NCBI RefSeq assembly: GCF_004001325.1
Contig: NZ_AP018722.1
Span: forward strand, 1,922,001-1,986,000
DNA length: 64,000 nt
Source: Thiomicrorhabdus aquaedulcis
GTDB taxonomy: Bacteria; Pseudomonadota; Gammaproteobacteria; Thiomicrospirales; Thiomicrospiraceae
Reading direction: 5' to 3'
In this document: piece after piece, positions 54,873-64,000 of the stretch
Position numbering within the stretch: the stretch's first letter is position 1
Layout: each line of letters starts with the position of its first letter
Position numbers and translations under genes: made by a program
The notes under the pieces: model-generated
Databases searched by the model: none
Seen by the model: the letters and a program-made list of their open reading frames with translations, nothing else
What the model was told of the DNA's origin: nothing

Positions 54873-57743
54873 TTAAAGCCGGTGTTCGGCCTTCCAGCTT
54901 GCCAACCAATCGTTACTGGCTTGGGGTTTTGCCAGTAAAAATCCTTGTAGTTCTAAATGCTCTAGTTCAGACAATTGGTTGAGTTGTTCTTGGGTTTCGA
55001 CCCCTTCGGCCACCACGGTTAACTTCATTTTTTGACCCATTGCGTAAATTGAGGCCACTAAACTGCGCTCAAACCCATACTGAGTCATTGCTAGCAAAAA
55101 TGCGCGGTCAATTTTAAGTTCATCCACTGGCAAATGTTGTAGGTAGCTTAATGAAGAGTAGCCTGTTCCAAAGTCATCAATTGAAAAACGAATCCCTAGA
55201 GCTTTAAGTTGATTCATTTTATCAACCACTTCATCAAACTCATCTAAAAATAGGTTTTCAGTAATTTCTAGCATTAATCCATGAGGATTTGCACCCGTTT
55301 GTGCCAGTATCGTTTGGCAGGTTTGTATAAAGCCTGCCTGTCTAAAATGACGTGGACTTATATTAACCGCCACACGCAAGGCTTCATGCGTGGATTGTAA
55401 CTGCGTTAGTAACACGCACGCTTGGCGCAAAACCCAATTTCCTAAAGACACAATAATGTCCGACTCTTCGGCCAGAAGAATAAAATGAACGGGCAACAAC
55501 AAGCCTTTTTGGGGATGTTGCCAGCGCACTAAGCACTCTAAGCCTACTAAATCTTTACATTGATTAAACTGTGGTTGAACAAACAAACGTAACTCATCTT
55601 TTTCTATTCCCGCGGCCAACGCTTGCTGTAATTGGTGTTTTTCAACTGAGTCTGTCATTAATGCCTCATTAAACACAACCAGTTGATTGGCCCCTTTTTG
55701 CTTGGCCTGCTTTAATGCCATTCCAGCTTGATTAAGTGTGTTATTAATGGCTTCTGCGCTGCCCGCTTTGTTTACCATTAAGGCGGATACTCCAACACTT
55801 AGCTGTAATTTAAAAAATTCTCCTTTAACTTCGAGCGTTTGTTCAAATGTCAGTAATGCGCGCTGCCCCATCATTAACAGCCATTCGTCAATTTGCTCAA
55901 AATCGGCTTTGTTGTCACAAAACACGGCAAAATCGTCTGCCGCTAAGCGCGCCACCAATCCTGTTTGGGCATAGGCCTGTTCTAAACGTTGAGCCATGGC
56001 ACTTAACACGGCGTCGCCTACATCGACACCGTGCAACTGATTTACAAATTTAAACCGTGCTAAATTGAGCAATACCAAACAACCTTTGACCGGTGCCACG
56101 CCCGTTCGATGCAACGATTTATCCATTACTTCTAACAACTTATTGCGGTTGGCCAACCCTGTCACGCTGTCAACATACAGCAACTCTTGAATGCGTTGCT
56201 CGCGGTTTTTTCGTTGTGAAATATCGTGCTGAATGGCTAAAAAATGGGTTGTATGACCACTTTCGTTTTTAACAGGTGAAATAATGGCCTGACTTGGATA
56301 AAGCTCACCATTTTTACGTTTGTTTATTAATTCACCGCGCCATACTTTGCCGGTATTTAGCGCCTGCCACATAGACTCGTAAACCGATTTTGGTGTTTGA
56401 CCGGATTGTAAAATGCGTGGATTTTGGCCTTTTACCTCATCCATTTTATAGCCGGTAATCAGTTCAAACATTGGGTTCATGTACGTTACGCGCCCTTGTG
56501 TGTCGGTAATTACCAGCGATTCGGGACTTTGTTCTACCGCTTGATTTAATACCCTAACCTGCTCTAACGCGTTCATTAATCGATTACGTTCTAGTTTTAA
56601 TTGACGCTGTTGTTTAAGCAGTAAACTAATAATTAAGGTAATGGCTACCAAAAAGACTATAAGCCCAATCAACAGTTCGACAAACCACCATTCAAGTACT
56701 TCCTTAATGGAATAACCCAAGTTATTAAAGGGTTCTAACTGCAATTCACGCATTAATACATCAATGGTGCGATAGTCACCTGATATGGTAAAACCAGCAA
56801 TATCCATCGAACTGGCCATTGCCCCTTCTCTTGGCATGGCCAATAAAGCCGAGGAGACTTGACGAGCCATATCTTTATTAACAAAAGGCTGGGCGGCAAA
56901 CGGCCATTCAGGGTACAAAGGTGTGCTGGTCACAAAAGGAAAATCGGGGTAGCGTTGGGCATTGAGTAATTTAAGGCGCGACATGTCTAGCTCACCGCGT
57001 TTAACCAAATCTTCTATAACCCCAGTACGAACAAAACCTACGTCAGCGCGTCCAGAAAGCACGGCATCAATGGCATTACGTTGCGGTTGTCCGGTTTCAA
57101 CGACTTTGGCATCTCGGGGTAACCTAATGCCATGTTGCAACAGTTCAAAAGCCTGCATTTGATACGCTCCCAATGACGTTGTTGAGGCCCCGGCCACCAA
57201 TTTGCCTTTAATATGTTTTAACGTTGTTATGTCATCACGGTGCGCAAGCGTAAAAATTACCCCACCAAAGTGCTCGGTAACAAAGTCGCCTTCTAGATTT
57301 AACATAGACGCTAACGGTGACGTTAGACTGCTACGATAGGTTAACAATACATACTGAGCGGGCTGAGTCAAAACAAAATCAACGTCGCCTGCGGCTACGC
57401 GCTGTTCCATTTCATCGTTATGAAATGCCGCTATGCTAAAGTTTGTGCCGACAATGCTTGCTTGTAAATAGTCGGCTAAAGGTTGCCATCGTAACGCTGT
57501 TTGAGCCTTATCCCGAAAAGCTAATACCCCGATAACATAGGATGACTTAACCGACTTTTTAACAGGCGTATCAATAGGCGAGTTAATAACTGCATTTACA
57601 GGCGTATTGACAGACATATTTACTGAGGCGGCTACCAACGATTGCTCAGCTGTATTTTCAACTTGCGCCCAGGCCACGCCCATAACGTTTGCACTTAACC
57701 ACAGCCCCAATGTCCAAAACGTTATTATTTTTTGCACGTTCAT
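54873..57743 (-). CDS. PhnD-PAS-GGDEF-EAL transmembrane protein
   Basis: 956 residues. A signal peptide (to about 27) leads to a complete PhnD-like binding domain (about 65-330: SYVIGVLAFRDKAQTALRWQ... FVLTQPAQYVLLTY... LVAGASTTSLGAYQMQAFEL). A transmembrane helix (LLIGLIVFLVAITLIISLLL) near 350 leads to a PAS domain, a GGDEF domain whose site reads AADDF, and an EAL domain (ECL, SIDDFGTGYSSL intact). It is probably a phosphodiesterase or receptor, controlled by a periplasmic ligand. Its ATG overlaps the upstream hybrid kinase stop by 4 bases. Confidence 0.9.
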   Translation of the reverse strand: MNVQKIITFWTLGLWLSANVMGVAWAQVENTAEQSLVAASVNMSVNTPVNAVINSPIDTPVKKSVKSSYVIGVLAFRDKAQTALRWQPLADYLQASIVGTNFSIAAFHNDEMEQRVAAGDVDFVLTQPAQYVLLTYRSSLTSPLASMLNLEGDFVTEHFGGVIFTLAHRDDITTLKHIKGKLVAGASTTSLGAYQMQAFELLQHGIRLPRDAKVVETGQPQRNAIDAVLSGRADVGFVRTGVIEDLVKRGELDMSRLKLLNAQRYPDFPFVTSTPLYPEWPFAAQPFVNKDMARQVSSALLAMPREGAMASSMDIAGFTISGDYRTIDVLMRELQLEPFNNLGYSIKEVLEWWFVELLIGLIVFLVAITLIISLLLKQQRQLKLERNRLMNALEQVRVLNQAVEQSPESLVITDTQGRVTYMNPMFELITGYKMDEVKGQNPRILQSGQTPKSVYESMWQALNTGKVWRGELINKRKNGELYPSQAIISPVKNESGHTTHFLAIQHDISQRKNREQRIQELLYVDSVTGLANRNKLLEVMDKSLHRTGVAPVKGCLVLLNLARFKFVNQLHGVDVGDAVLSAMAQRLEQAYAQTGLVARLAADDFAVFCDNKADFEQIDEWLLMMGQRALLTFEQTLEVKGEFFKLQLSVGVSALMVNKAGSAEAINNTLNQAGMALKQAKQKGANQLVVFNEALMTDSVEKHQLQQALAAGIEKDELRLFVQPQFNQCKDLVGLECLVRWQHPQKGLLLPVHFILLAEESDIIVSLGNWVLRQACVLLTQLQSTHEALRVAVNISPRHFRQAGFIQTCQTILAQTGANPHGLMLEITENLFLDEFDEVVDKMNQLKALGIRFSIDDFGTGYSSLSYLQHLPVDELKIDRAFLLAMTQYGFERSLVASIYAMGQKMKLTVVAEGVETQEQLNQLSELEHLELQGFLLAKPQASNDWLASWKAEHRL

Positions 57744-57951
57744 TTATCTTCTGCCTTGGTGTCTTGCGTCAGTTGTTTTATTTTATTTTGTGTTTGCTCA
57801 ACACAACTTTGTAACGTATGCCAAAACAGTTCGTTGGGCACCACTCGGTGAGCCATTAAATCTTCTAAACTTTCCAACCCTCTCACCAACCGCGTTGCGG
57901 CCAAATTAGCACTAATGCCTTTTAAACTGTGCACAGCCGATTCAATTGTTA

Positions 57952-57963
57952 ACCAGGCCTGGT
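57952..57963. repeat. ACCAGGCCTGGT palindrome, copy 17
   Basis: Exact, inside the HPt region of the split hybrid kinase (NDQAWLTI). Confidence 0.9.
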
Positions 57964-58851
57964 CATTAGTTAACGCGGTGTGTGCAATATTGTATTTAAT
58001 AGACAAAAAGTCTTGCGGCAACTGCTGCGAAAAAGACGTTAACATGGCGTGGTAAAAGGTTTGTTTACCGCCCAACATTTTCAACCCAACCGCCTCATCA
58101 ATTAAACTTAAATTGTCTTGGTCGGCAACGCTTACATCTGGTTGCACTGCACACAACTGATCGTTAAGCATTATAGGCTGATCTAGCCAGCGCGCTAAGG
58201 TTAGCGCCAGTTTACGTGAATCAATAGGCTTGCTGAGATAATCGTTCATGCCGGCTTTCGCAGCCAAAGCACGCTCTTCGCCCATAGCCGAGGCCGTTAA
58301 CGCTATAATTGGAATGGTGGAATGAAAGGCTCTAATTTTTTGAGCGGCTTGATAACCGTCCATTATTGGCATTTGCTTATCCATTAATACCAAATCAAAA
58401 TGTTCTTTGCCAAAACGCTCTACCGCTTCTTGCCCATCGGCAACCAAAACAACCTCAAGTCCAAAATCAACCAGCAACTCAGTAATAACTTCTTGATTAA
58501 TAGGGTTGTCTTCGGCCACCAGCACCTTACCTTTTAGGCACACGTCACTTAAAGGCTTAGCCAAAGCACGAGATTTAACCCTTGACAGTTCAACCACGTT
58601 TTTAATTTCGTCATCAAAGCACATTCCCAAGGGCAGCTTAAAAGAAAATTCGCTCCCTTTACCTGGCCGGCTTGTTACTTCAATTGGATGACCGCCCATT
58701 AACAGCACCAAGTTTCTACTGATAACCAACCCCAAACCGGTTCCGCCATATCGACGTGAAATAGACTCGTCACCCTGACTAAACGCCTTAAACAAACGTT
58801 CTATTTGCACTTCATTCATGCCAATGCCGCTGTCCTGCACTTCAAATAACA

Positions 58852-58863
58852 ACCAGGCCTGGT
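58852..58863. repeat. ACCAGGCCTGGT palindrome, copy 18
   Basis: Exact, inside the HATPase region of the split hybrid kinase (HQAWLLFE), 900 bases from copy 17. Confidence 0.9.
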
Positions 58864-58957
58864 GGTTTTCACCGCGTAAATTTGTAATGCTTAAACGCAC
58901 ATACCCCTGGTCGGTAAACTTTAATGCGTTACCCAGTAAATTAGTCAAAATGGACTG

Positions 58958-59827
58958 TCAACCCTTTTTCGTACACAAAGACGCCCATTTTTTATCTAAG
59001 TCCTTCATGGCTTTGATCCATTGATTTTCATACTCTACTGGCGAATAATCGTCATTGGTACTGTGCATTCTTTTGTGGTTGTACCAACCAATATATTCGG
59101 TCACGTCGTACAATGCTTCTTTACCCGTGCTGTAGGTTGTCCGATACACTCGTTCCTTTTTCAAAGAAGCAAAAAAACTTTCTACCACCGCATTATCCCA
59201 ACAGTTTCCGCGACGGCTCATGCTGGGTTTTATGCCCCAGTGTTTGAGCACGTTACGATAGGCCTTGGAGACAAACTGACTGCCTTGATCCGTATGGATA
59301 ATCAACCCGCGCTTGGGCTTTCGGCTCCACAACGCTCTCATTAAAGCGGTTTTTACCAGTTGGGCACTCATGTGTTTATCCATAGCCCAGCCAACCACTC
59401 GGCGTGAATATAGATCGATAAACACGGCTAGATATTGCCAGCCTTCCAGCGTGCGGATATAGCTAATGTCGGCGACCCATTTTTGATTCGGGCCTTTAAC
59501 ATTAAATTCGCGCTTGAGTACATTGGCCGCAATCCGGTCATCGTCAATGGCCGCCACATTGCGATTACGGTAACGCTGGCGTGTGACGACTTTTAACTCT
59601 AAGGTATTCATACGCTCAATAATATGTCGGCGACTGACGATGAGCTTATGCTTGCGCTTGAGGGCGGTTTTAATGCGTCGCGCACCAATGGTGTTTTTGT
59701 AGTCCTCGACCATCTTCGTGATGTGCTGATCTAGTTCGTTTAACCTCTTCTGTTGCTGAGCTTGCTTTTTGGTGCGCTCAGGCTGCGATTGAAGATGACT
59801 GGTGTAACTACTGCGTTTGAGATCCAT
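58958..59827 (-). CDS. IS3-family OrfB transposase
   Basis: 289 residues from the ATG. The frame is open upstream (AKYAWIDEHKAHYGICRLC) back to the slippage site at 59920-59926, so the product is OrfAB. HTH_21 domain, then rve domain with DDE in KWVADISYIR, IHTDQGSQF and ESFFASLKKE. Complete. Confidence 0.92.
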   Translation of the reverse strand: MDLKRSSYTSHLQSQPERTKKQAQQQKRLNELDQHITKMVEDYKNTIGARRIKTALKRKHKLIVSRRHIIERMNTLELKVVTRQRYRNRNVAAIDDDRIAANVLKREFNVKGPNQKWVADISYIRTLEGWQYLAVFIDLYSRRVVGWAMDKHMSAQLVKTALMRALWSRKPKRGLIIHTDQGSQFVSKAYRNVLKHWGIKPSMSRRGNCWDNAVVESFFASLKKERVYRTTYSTGKEALYDVTEYIGWYNHKRMHSTNDDYSPVEYENQWIKAMKDLDKKWASLCTKKG

Positions 59828-59889
59828 TAATCGGCACAGTCGGCAAATTCCATAGTGGGCTTTATGTTCGTCTATCCAGGCGTACTTTG

Positions 59890-60189
59890 CTACTTGTGAA
59901 CCGCAAAGTACGCCGCCGCCTTTTTTAGGAGTTCAACGTCCTCCAATGCACGAGCGAGTTCGCGTTTGAGTTTGCGGTTCTGTGCCTCTAAATCGACTGG
60001 TATTGCGACAACCAGTTTAGTTGAAGCTTTATCAGGATTATCACGACGATGTTTATCAACCCAACCGTAAAGAGTGTTGTCTTTTATGTCTAAATCTCGG
60101 GCGATTTGTGCCACGGATTTTGAACCTTCTAGCGCCATTTCAATGGCTTGCAATTTGAGTTGGTCGTCATAGCGTTTTTGATGTTTCAT
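59890..60189 (-). CDS. IS3-family OrfA
   Basis: 99 residues from the ATG at 60189. HTH (KLQAIEMALEGSKSVAQIARD), linker and a C-terminal coiled coil (AQNRKLKRELARALEDVELL). The A6G heptamer at 59920-59926 near its end allows -1 frameshifting into OrfB. Confidence 0.92.
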   Translation of the reverse strand: MKHQKRYDDQLKLQAIEMALEGSKSVAQIARDLDIKDNTLYGWVDKHRRDNPDKASTKLVVAIPVDLEAQNRKLKRELARALEDVELLKKAAAYFAVHK

Positions 60190-61818
60190 GTTCAATTCCT
60201 ATTCGTATTTTTTAAGTCACATTTTAACGTGTCTTTGTGTACGAAGGATTGTAGCCAGTCCAAAACCTGACCTAAACGCTGACTGTCGCCGCGATACACT
60301 GGCAATAAGTCAGGCGAAGACTGCATCACAAAATCCAAACCTTTTTGTTCGGCCAATGCACTAAACTGATTATTAAGCTGTTCAAATACATCGGCTAAAC
60401 TAAAAGGCACTCTGTTAATCAGCAACTCTCCGGCCTCAATTTTTGACACATCTAAAATATCGTTTAATAAAGCCAATACCAATTGACCCGATTGGTTAAT
60501 CTTTTGCAACGCACCTAACATTTTTTGTGAATTATTAGGCACTCGCAAACCCAGCTCACTCAACCCCAATACGGCATTCATTGGTGTCCGAATTTCGTGA
60601 CTCATTGAGGCCAAAAATGTCGATTTCATTTGATTTGCTTGCTCGGCTTTTTGTATGGCTTGAGCCAACTTTTTCTGATTATCATTTTGCTGAATAATTA
60701 AACAATTAACCGATTGAATCAGCCGACCCACTTCGTCTTCGGTGGTGTGCACTAACGGCTGCAAAGACGATTGCTGATGAACCATTTTAGTAATGTGATC
60801 GCTGGCCTGACGTAAGGGTGTAAATTGCCTACGCATTAACAAATACAACAACGGAACGCTTAAAAAAACAATACCCCTCCGACAATCAGCACATTTAACA
60901 ACATTGTGCGCGTAGGCTCTAAAACCTGTTCTCGATGCGTGCCCGACACAACCCACCAATCGACGTTTTTTAATTTTTGTGCATTAAAGAATAGTGGCAC
61001 GCCATCAAAACCCACGGCTTCGCCATGATGCTCGCCTTGCTCTAGCTTTTGTAAAAGTGGTGATGACATACGCTCACCCATCGCTTGAAACACAAAGCCC
61101 TTATCAGTTGAATTAATGAACATTTTATTTTTTAAATCAAGCACAAAAAACTGACTCTGATGATTTAAAAATCGTTGCGCTAATTGCGTGAGCAGATGAT
61201 CCTCTTTAAGAATACTAATGCCAATCATGTAGCCCAATAATTTATTTTGATCTGATAAAACAGGTACGTTTACAATAAAAATAGGGGTTTTTAATCGACG
61301 CCCCATAAAAGGCGAGGACGTATACGGTTTTAAATACATCTTTACCCATTGCACATGCTCGCGGTCATGGTAATGGGTGCCCACACGGTTAGGAACTATA
61401 GGAGAATCAACCATTCCAACGGCTTCTGAATCTAATAAAAGCAAGCCGCCGTTAAAAAACTGATGCAATAACACGCGATCGTCGAGCATGGCTTGCACGG
61501 TTTCTTTCGGCTTTAATTGTTGACCGTTGTGCAGCATAGCCGCAAACTGGGTAAGCGACTCGGTGCGCATTTTTAACGAATCGTCAATTAAATGCGATAC
61601 CGCCTCAATTAACGCTGTTTTTTCGAGCATAAATCGTGTTTTAGATTCTTGCAAAAACAACTGGCTAACCAATCCCAACAGCAGCACTAAAAAGACCACT
61701 GTAAATGCAACCGCAATAAGCAAAATACGCACACTCAAATTGTGAGTAATGGCCTTAATCATTCGTTGTTTTTACCCAAAATTTGCACTCACAATAGACA
61801 CCCATACATTCAGCCGCA

Positions 61819-64000
61819 TTAATCGTTAATCTCAATATTAACTTTAAACGTCTTTTGCAACGCTTCTACCACATCGGTCAAGTTAGGCCATTGACTTGAT
61901 ACCATGACCTGCTTAATTTCTGGGTGTTGCGTTAGGATAGTGTTGGCTTTTTCGACTTGGTTGGCAACCAACAATCTGGCTTTGCCTTGATACGCATCGG
62001 CAATTTTTTTGATGCGCAGTCGGTCTGTTTCTAACACCAAAATGGTTTCAATCGGGCTTAACGGCATAGGCGTACCGGGTTTGAGCCAATGAACCAATTT
62101 GGCGTACAGCACACTTTTTTCAATGGGTTTACTTAAATGGTCATTCATCCCCACTAAAAGCGCTTTATCACGATCCTCAACCATGGCCGCCGCGGTAAGC
62201 GCAACAATAGGTATAAACGAATTAAACTGACGAATAAGTTTTGTGGCCTGATAACCGTCCATTATAGGCATTTGAATATCCATTAACACCAAATCAAATG
62301 TGGCTTCTTTTAACTTATTTACCGCCTGTTCACCATTTGAGACTAACTCAAACGTCAACCCTAGTTGCTTAAGCATTTCGCTAGCAACCTCTTGATTAAT
62401 TTCGTTATCCTCTACCAACAACACTTTTGCATTGCCAAAATCAGCTTGTTTTAGTACCAATGAGGGTTTGGTATTGGATGCCAGTTGCTGCATTTCTTTG
62501 GCGTTAAGCATTTGAAAAGGCACACAAAAATAAAACAAACTGCCATGCCCAAGCTCTGATTTCAACTGTATGCCATCGCCGCCCATTAAACACACCAACT
62601 TATCACTAATAACCAACCCCAAACCTGTGCCACCGTATTCGCGGGTAATAGAACCATCGGCTTGCGAAAAAGGTTTAAACAGCCTTTTTTGCTGTTCTAG
62701 GCTAATGCCGCGACCGGTGTCTTGAATTTCGAATTTTAACCATACTTTTGACTCATTATCAGCGGCATTGGACGCATTAATATCCGCGTCACTGGCCATT
62801 TTAATGCGTAAAATCACCGTGCCCCGCTGGGTAAATTTAATGGCATTGCCCAATAAATTAGTTAAAATTTGACGTAATCGTAAGTCATCGGCCGCGTACC
62901 CCTTGGCCACAGAAGGGTCAATTTCTGCCAAAAATTCAATGCGCTTTTCATGCGCACCCAGACGATATACACCCATTAAATCGTTAACCAAATCGGTTAC
63001 GCTAAACGCATGCAACTCCAGCGATAAACGACCCGCTTCTATTTTAGAAATGTCTAAAATATCATTAATAATGCCCAACAATAAGCACCCCGAATAATGA
63101 ATTTTTTGCAGGCGCTTATGCAAACCAACCACATCTTGCTCTTTTAAGGCCAGTTCACTTAAGCCAATAATGCCATTCATGGGGGTGCGAATTTCATGGC
63201 TCATATTGGCTAAAAAATCAGACTTTGCTTTATTGGCTTGCCCAGCCAAATGAGTTTGCTCGGCTAAACATTGATTGCTGATTTCAAGCTCTGTTATATC
63301 AACCATTGTGATTAAGTAAAGACCTAAGCGATTGCTGAAAACCGCATTAACTTTAAAAAAGGTGAGTTTTCCATTAAAGCTTACAATCGCTTTATGCTCT
63401 GGCTGTGCTGTATTCATCAGTGCGGTTATCCACGACTGATTAGGATGGTTAAACAAATACCCTTCACGCAAAACAAATAATTCGCAGATGCATTTATGCT
63501 CTTGTTTAAACGCCGCTAAAGACTCAAAGTAACCTGCAAAAAACGTATAAAACCCGCCACTCACATCCACCAACTCATCGCCGCTGTTAATCAAAACAAT
63601 TTGCTCTTGTGATGCCAACAACTCATTACTGTACAGCCCCGCGGTGCGGACTTTTTTAAACCAAATGGCTAACAAGATTAACGCCAATATTAACGCCATT
63701 GCTAAACTCACTACCCAGGCAATGGCCAGGCCGTATTGTGCTTTTAAATCAACCCAAGTTATGGCTTCACGCTGCTCAAACGGCGGAACGCGCAATGTGC
63801 GTGAAAGAGATTCAACACTTAAATAATCCGCCGGAACACTAAATCCATAAATCATGTCTTGACCAATCACCAACTCTTCAAACTCAAGACTGAGCAATGC
63901 GGATGTAATGTGTCGTTTGGCTTTTTCTGACACATGCGACAATGCAAAAACCGGCCACTCGGGGTACAGTCTGGTCGAAACTACGTGGGGAAAATCTGAC
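61819..64000 (-). CDS. PhnD-like sensor hybrid histidine kinase, partial at the right edge
   Basis: The open frame continues past 64000; an apparent TTG start at 63942 is not the real one. The first visible residues (SDFPHVVSTRLYPEWPVFAL) match the end of the PhnD-like domain in the protein at 54873. A transmembrane helix (VVSLAMALILALILLAIWF), a PAS-like domain, HisKA (NMSHEIRTPMNGIIG), HATPase (TNLLGNAIKF, REYGGTGLGLVIS) and REC (VLLVEDNEINQEV, LMDIQMPIMDGYQATK) follow. The C-terminal 60 residues carry no HPt, so phosphate may pass to the HPt of the adjacent kinase. It lies upstream of the split kinase on the same strand. Confidence 0.88.
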   Translation of the reverse strand, partial: SDFPHVVSTRLYPEWPVFALSHVSEKAKRHITSALLSLEFEELVIGQDMIYGFSVPADYLSVESLSRTLRVPPFEQREAITWVDLKAQYGLAIAWVVSLAMALILALILLAIWFKKVRTAGLYSNELLASQEQIVLINSGDELVDVSGGFYTFFAGYFESLAAFKQEHKCICELFVLREGYLFNHPNQSWITALMNTAQPEHKAIVSFNGKLTFFKVNAVFSNRLGLYLITMVDITELEISNQCLAEQTHLAGQANKAKSDFLANMSHEIRTPMNGIIGLSELALKEQDVVGLHKRLQKIHYSGCLLLGIINDILDISKIEAGRLSLELHAFSVTDLVNDLMGVYRLGAHEKRIEFLAEIDPSVAKGYAADDLRLRQILTNLLGNAIKFTQRGTVILRIKMASDADINASNAADNESKVWLKFEIQDTGRGISLEQQKRLFKPFSQADGSITREYGGTGLGLVISDKLVCLMGGDGIQLKSELGHGSLFYFCVPFQMLNAKEMQQLASNTKPSLVLKQADFGNAKVLLVEDNEINQEVASEMLKQLGLTFELVSNGEQAVNKLKEATFDLVLMDIQMPIMDGYQATKLIRQFNSFIPIVALTAAAMVEDRDKALLVGMNDHLSKPIEKSVLYAKLVHWLKPGTPMPLSPIETILVLETDRLRIKKIADAYQGKARLLVANQVEKANTILTQHPEIKQVMVSSQWPNLTDVVEALQKTFKVNIEIND

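Larger units (their letters stand above)
58951..60262 (-). mobile_element. IS3-family insertion sequence, 1312 bp, with 3-bp target duplication
   Basis: Inverted repeats start TGGACTGTCAACCCTTTTTC (low end) and TGGACTGGCTACAATCCTTC (high end, reversed), then GTACACAAAGAC. It is flanked by AAA on both sides (58948-58950, 60263-60265). OrfA and OrfB lie on the minus strand with an A6G slippage site. Excising it restores the kinase frame. A fragment of the same IS is in the island at 14447-14705. Confidence 0.95.
57740..61762 (-). pseudogene. Hybrid histidine kinase (dCache-HAMP-HisKA-HATPase-REC-HPt), split by an IS
   Basis: Removing the IS at 58951-60262 with its 3-bp duplication, and adding one base to the A7 run at 60862-60868, gives one frame of about 902 residues. 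Order: N-terminal helix, periplasmic dCache-like domain, second helix (NVLIVGGVLFFLSVPLLYLL), HAMP, HisKA (MSHEIRTPMNAVLG), HATPase (TNLLGNALKF, RYGGTGLGLVIS), REC (VLVAEDNPINQE... LMDKQMPIMDGY) and HPt (VHSLKGISANLAA). The IS sits exactly between RLGQVL and TNLLGN. It is inactivated here and may also stop expression of the downstream PhnD-GGDEF-EAL gene. Confidence 0.88.

Overview
This window comes from a Gram-negative gammaproteobacterium. Evidence for that: the LPS-export pair lptF/lptG divergent from pepA-holC, a queA-tgt-yajC-secD-secF block, prfC, the pilT-pilU twitching ATPases, a TorF-type porin and a periplasmic ATP-dependent DNA ligase with a signal peptide. The many c-di-GMP and phosphorelay sensors suggest a free-living aquatic bacterium. 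No rRNA or species-diagnostic gene is present; a Thiomicrospira/Hydrogenovibrio-like affinity is only a guess.

Layout. 0-12 kb: chromosomal core. It starts with a PAS sensor running off the left edge, then prfC, an AI-2E/PerM transporter, secF-secD-yajC-tgt-queA on the minus strand, a PAS-GGDEF-EAL protein, and tRNA-Leu(CAA) and tRNA-Val(GAC). 12.2-25.5 kb: a 13.3-kb integrative element in tRNA-Val(GAC), bounded by a 47-bp repeat of the tRNA 3' end and carrying paired integrase-type arm repeats at both ends. It holds a tyrosine recombinase, an AlpA-like protein, hipA-hipB, a RelE/HigB-like toxin with its antitoxin, a MobA/MobL-like relaxase, an HsdS-like/HsdM-like pair whose methylase has lost its NPPY motif, truncated AAA+ genes, two IS3-family insertions (one a nested chimera) and a 159-bp MITE. 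25.5-26.3 kb: wreckage of what looks like a second element in the same tRNA. 26.3-44.5 kb: core genes (MYG1-like, manC, lptG, lptF, pepA, holC, pilT, pilU, a VapC toxin module, uvrB, an aspartate aminotransferase, DNA ligase, rpsI, rplM, a TorF porin, a ModE-like regulator and a lipoprotein). 44.9-64 kb: a dense signalling region with one GGDEF protein, three large GGDEF-EAL proteins, a CobW-family GTPase, tRNA-Asn, and three proteins with PhnD-like periplasmic binding domains tied to diguanylate cyclase/phosphodiesterase or hybrid-kinase modules. One hybrid kinase is split by a clean IS3-family insertion with a 3-bp target duplication.

Two window-wide patterns stand out. First, the 12-bp palindrome ACCAGGCCTGGT occurs 16 times exactly and twice with one mismatch, in intergenic DNA and in all reading frames of genes, but never in the 14 kb of island DNA. 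It looks like a genome-wide iterated palindrome with an unknown role. Second, at least ten otherwise intact genes, including yajC, queA and lptF, are broken by single-base deficits, nearly all in homopolymer runs. This is best explained by sequencing or assembly error, so those genes are probably intact in the organism.
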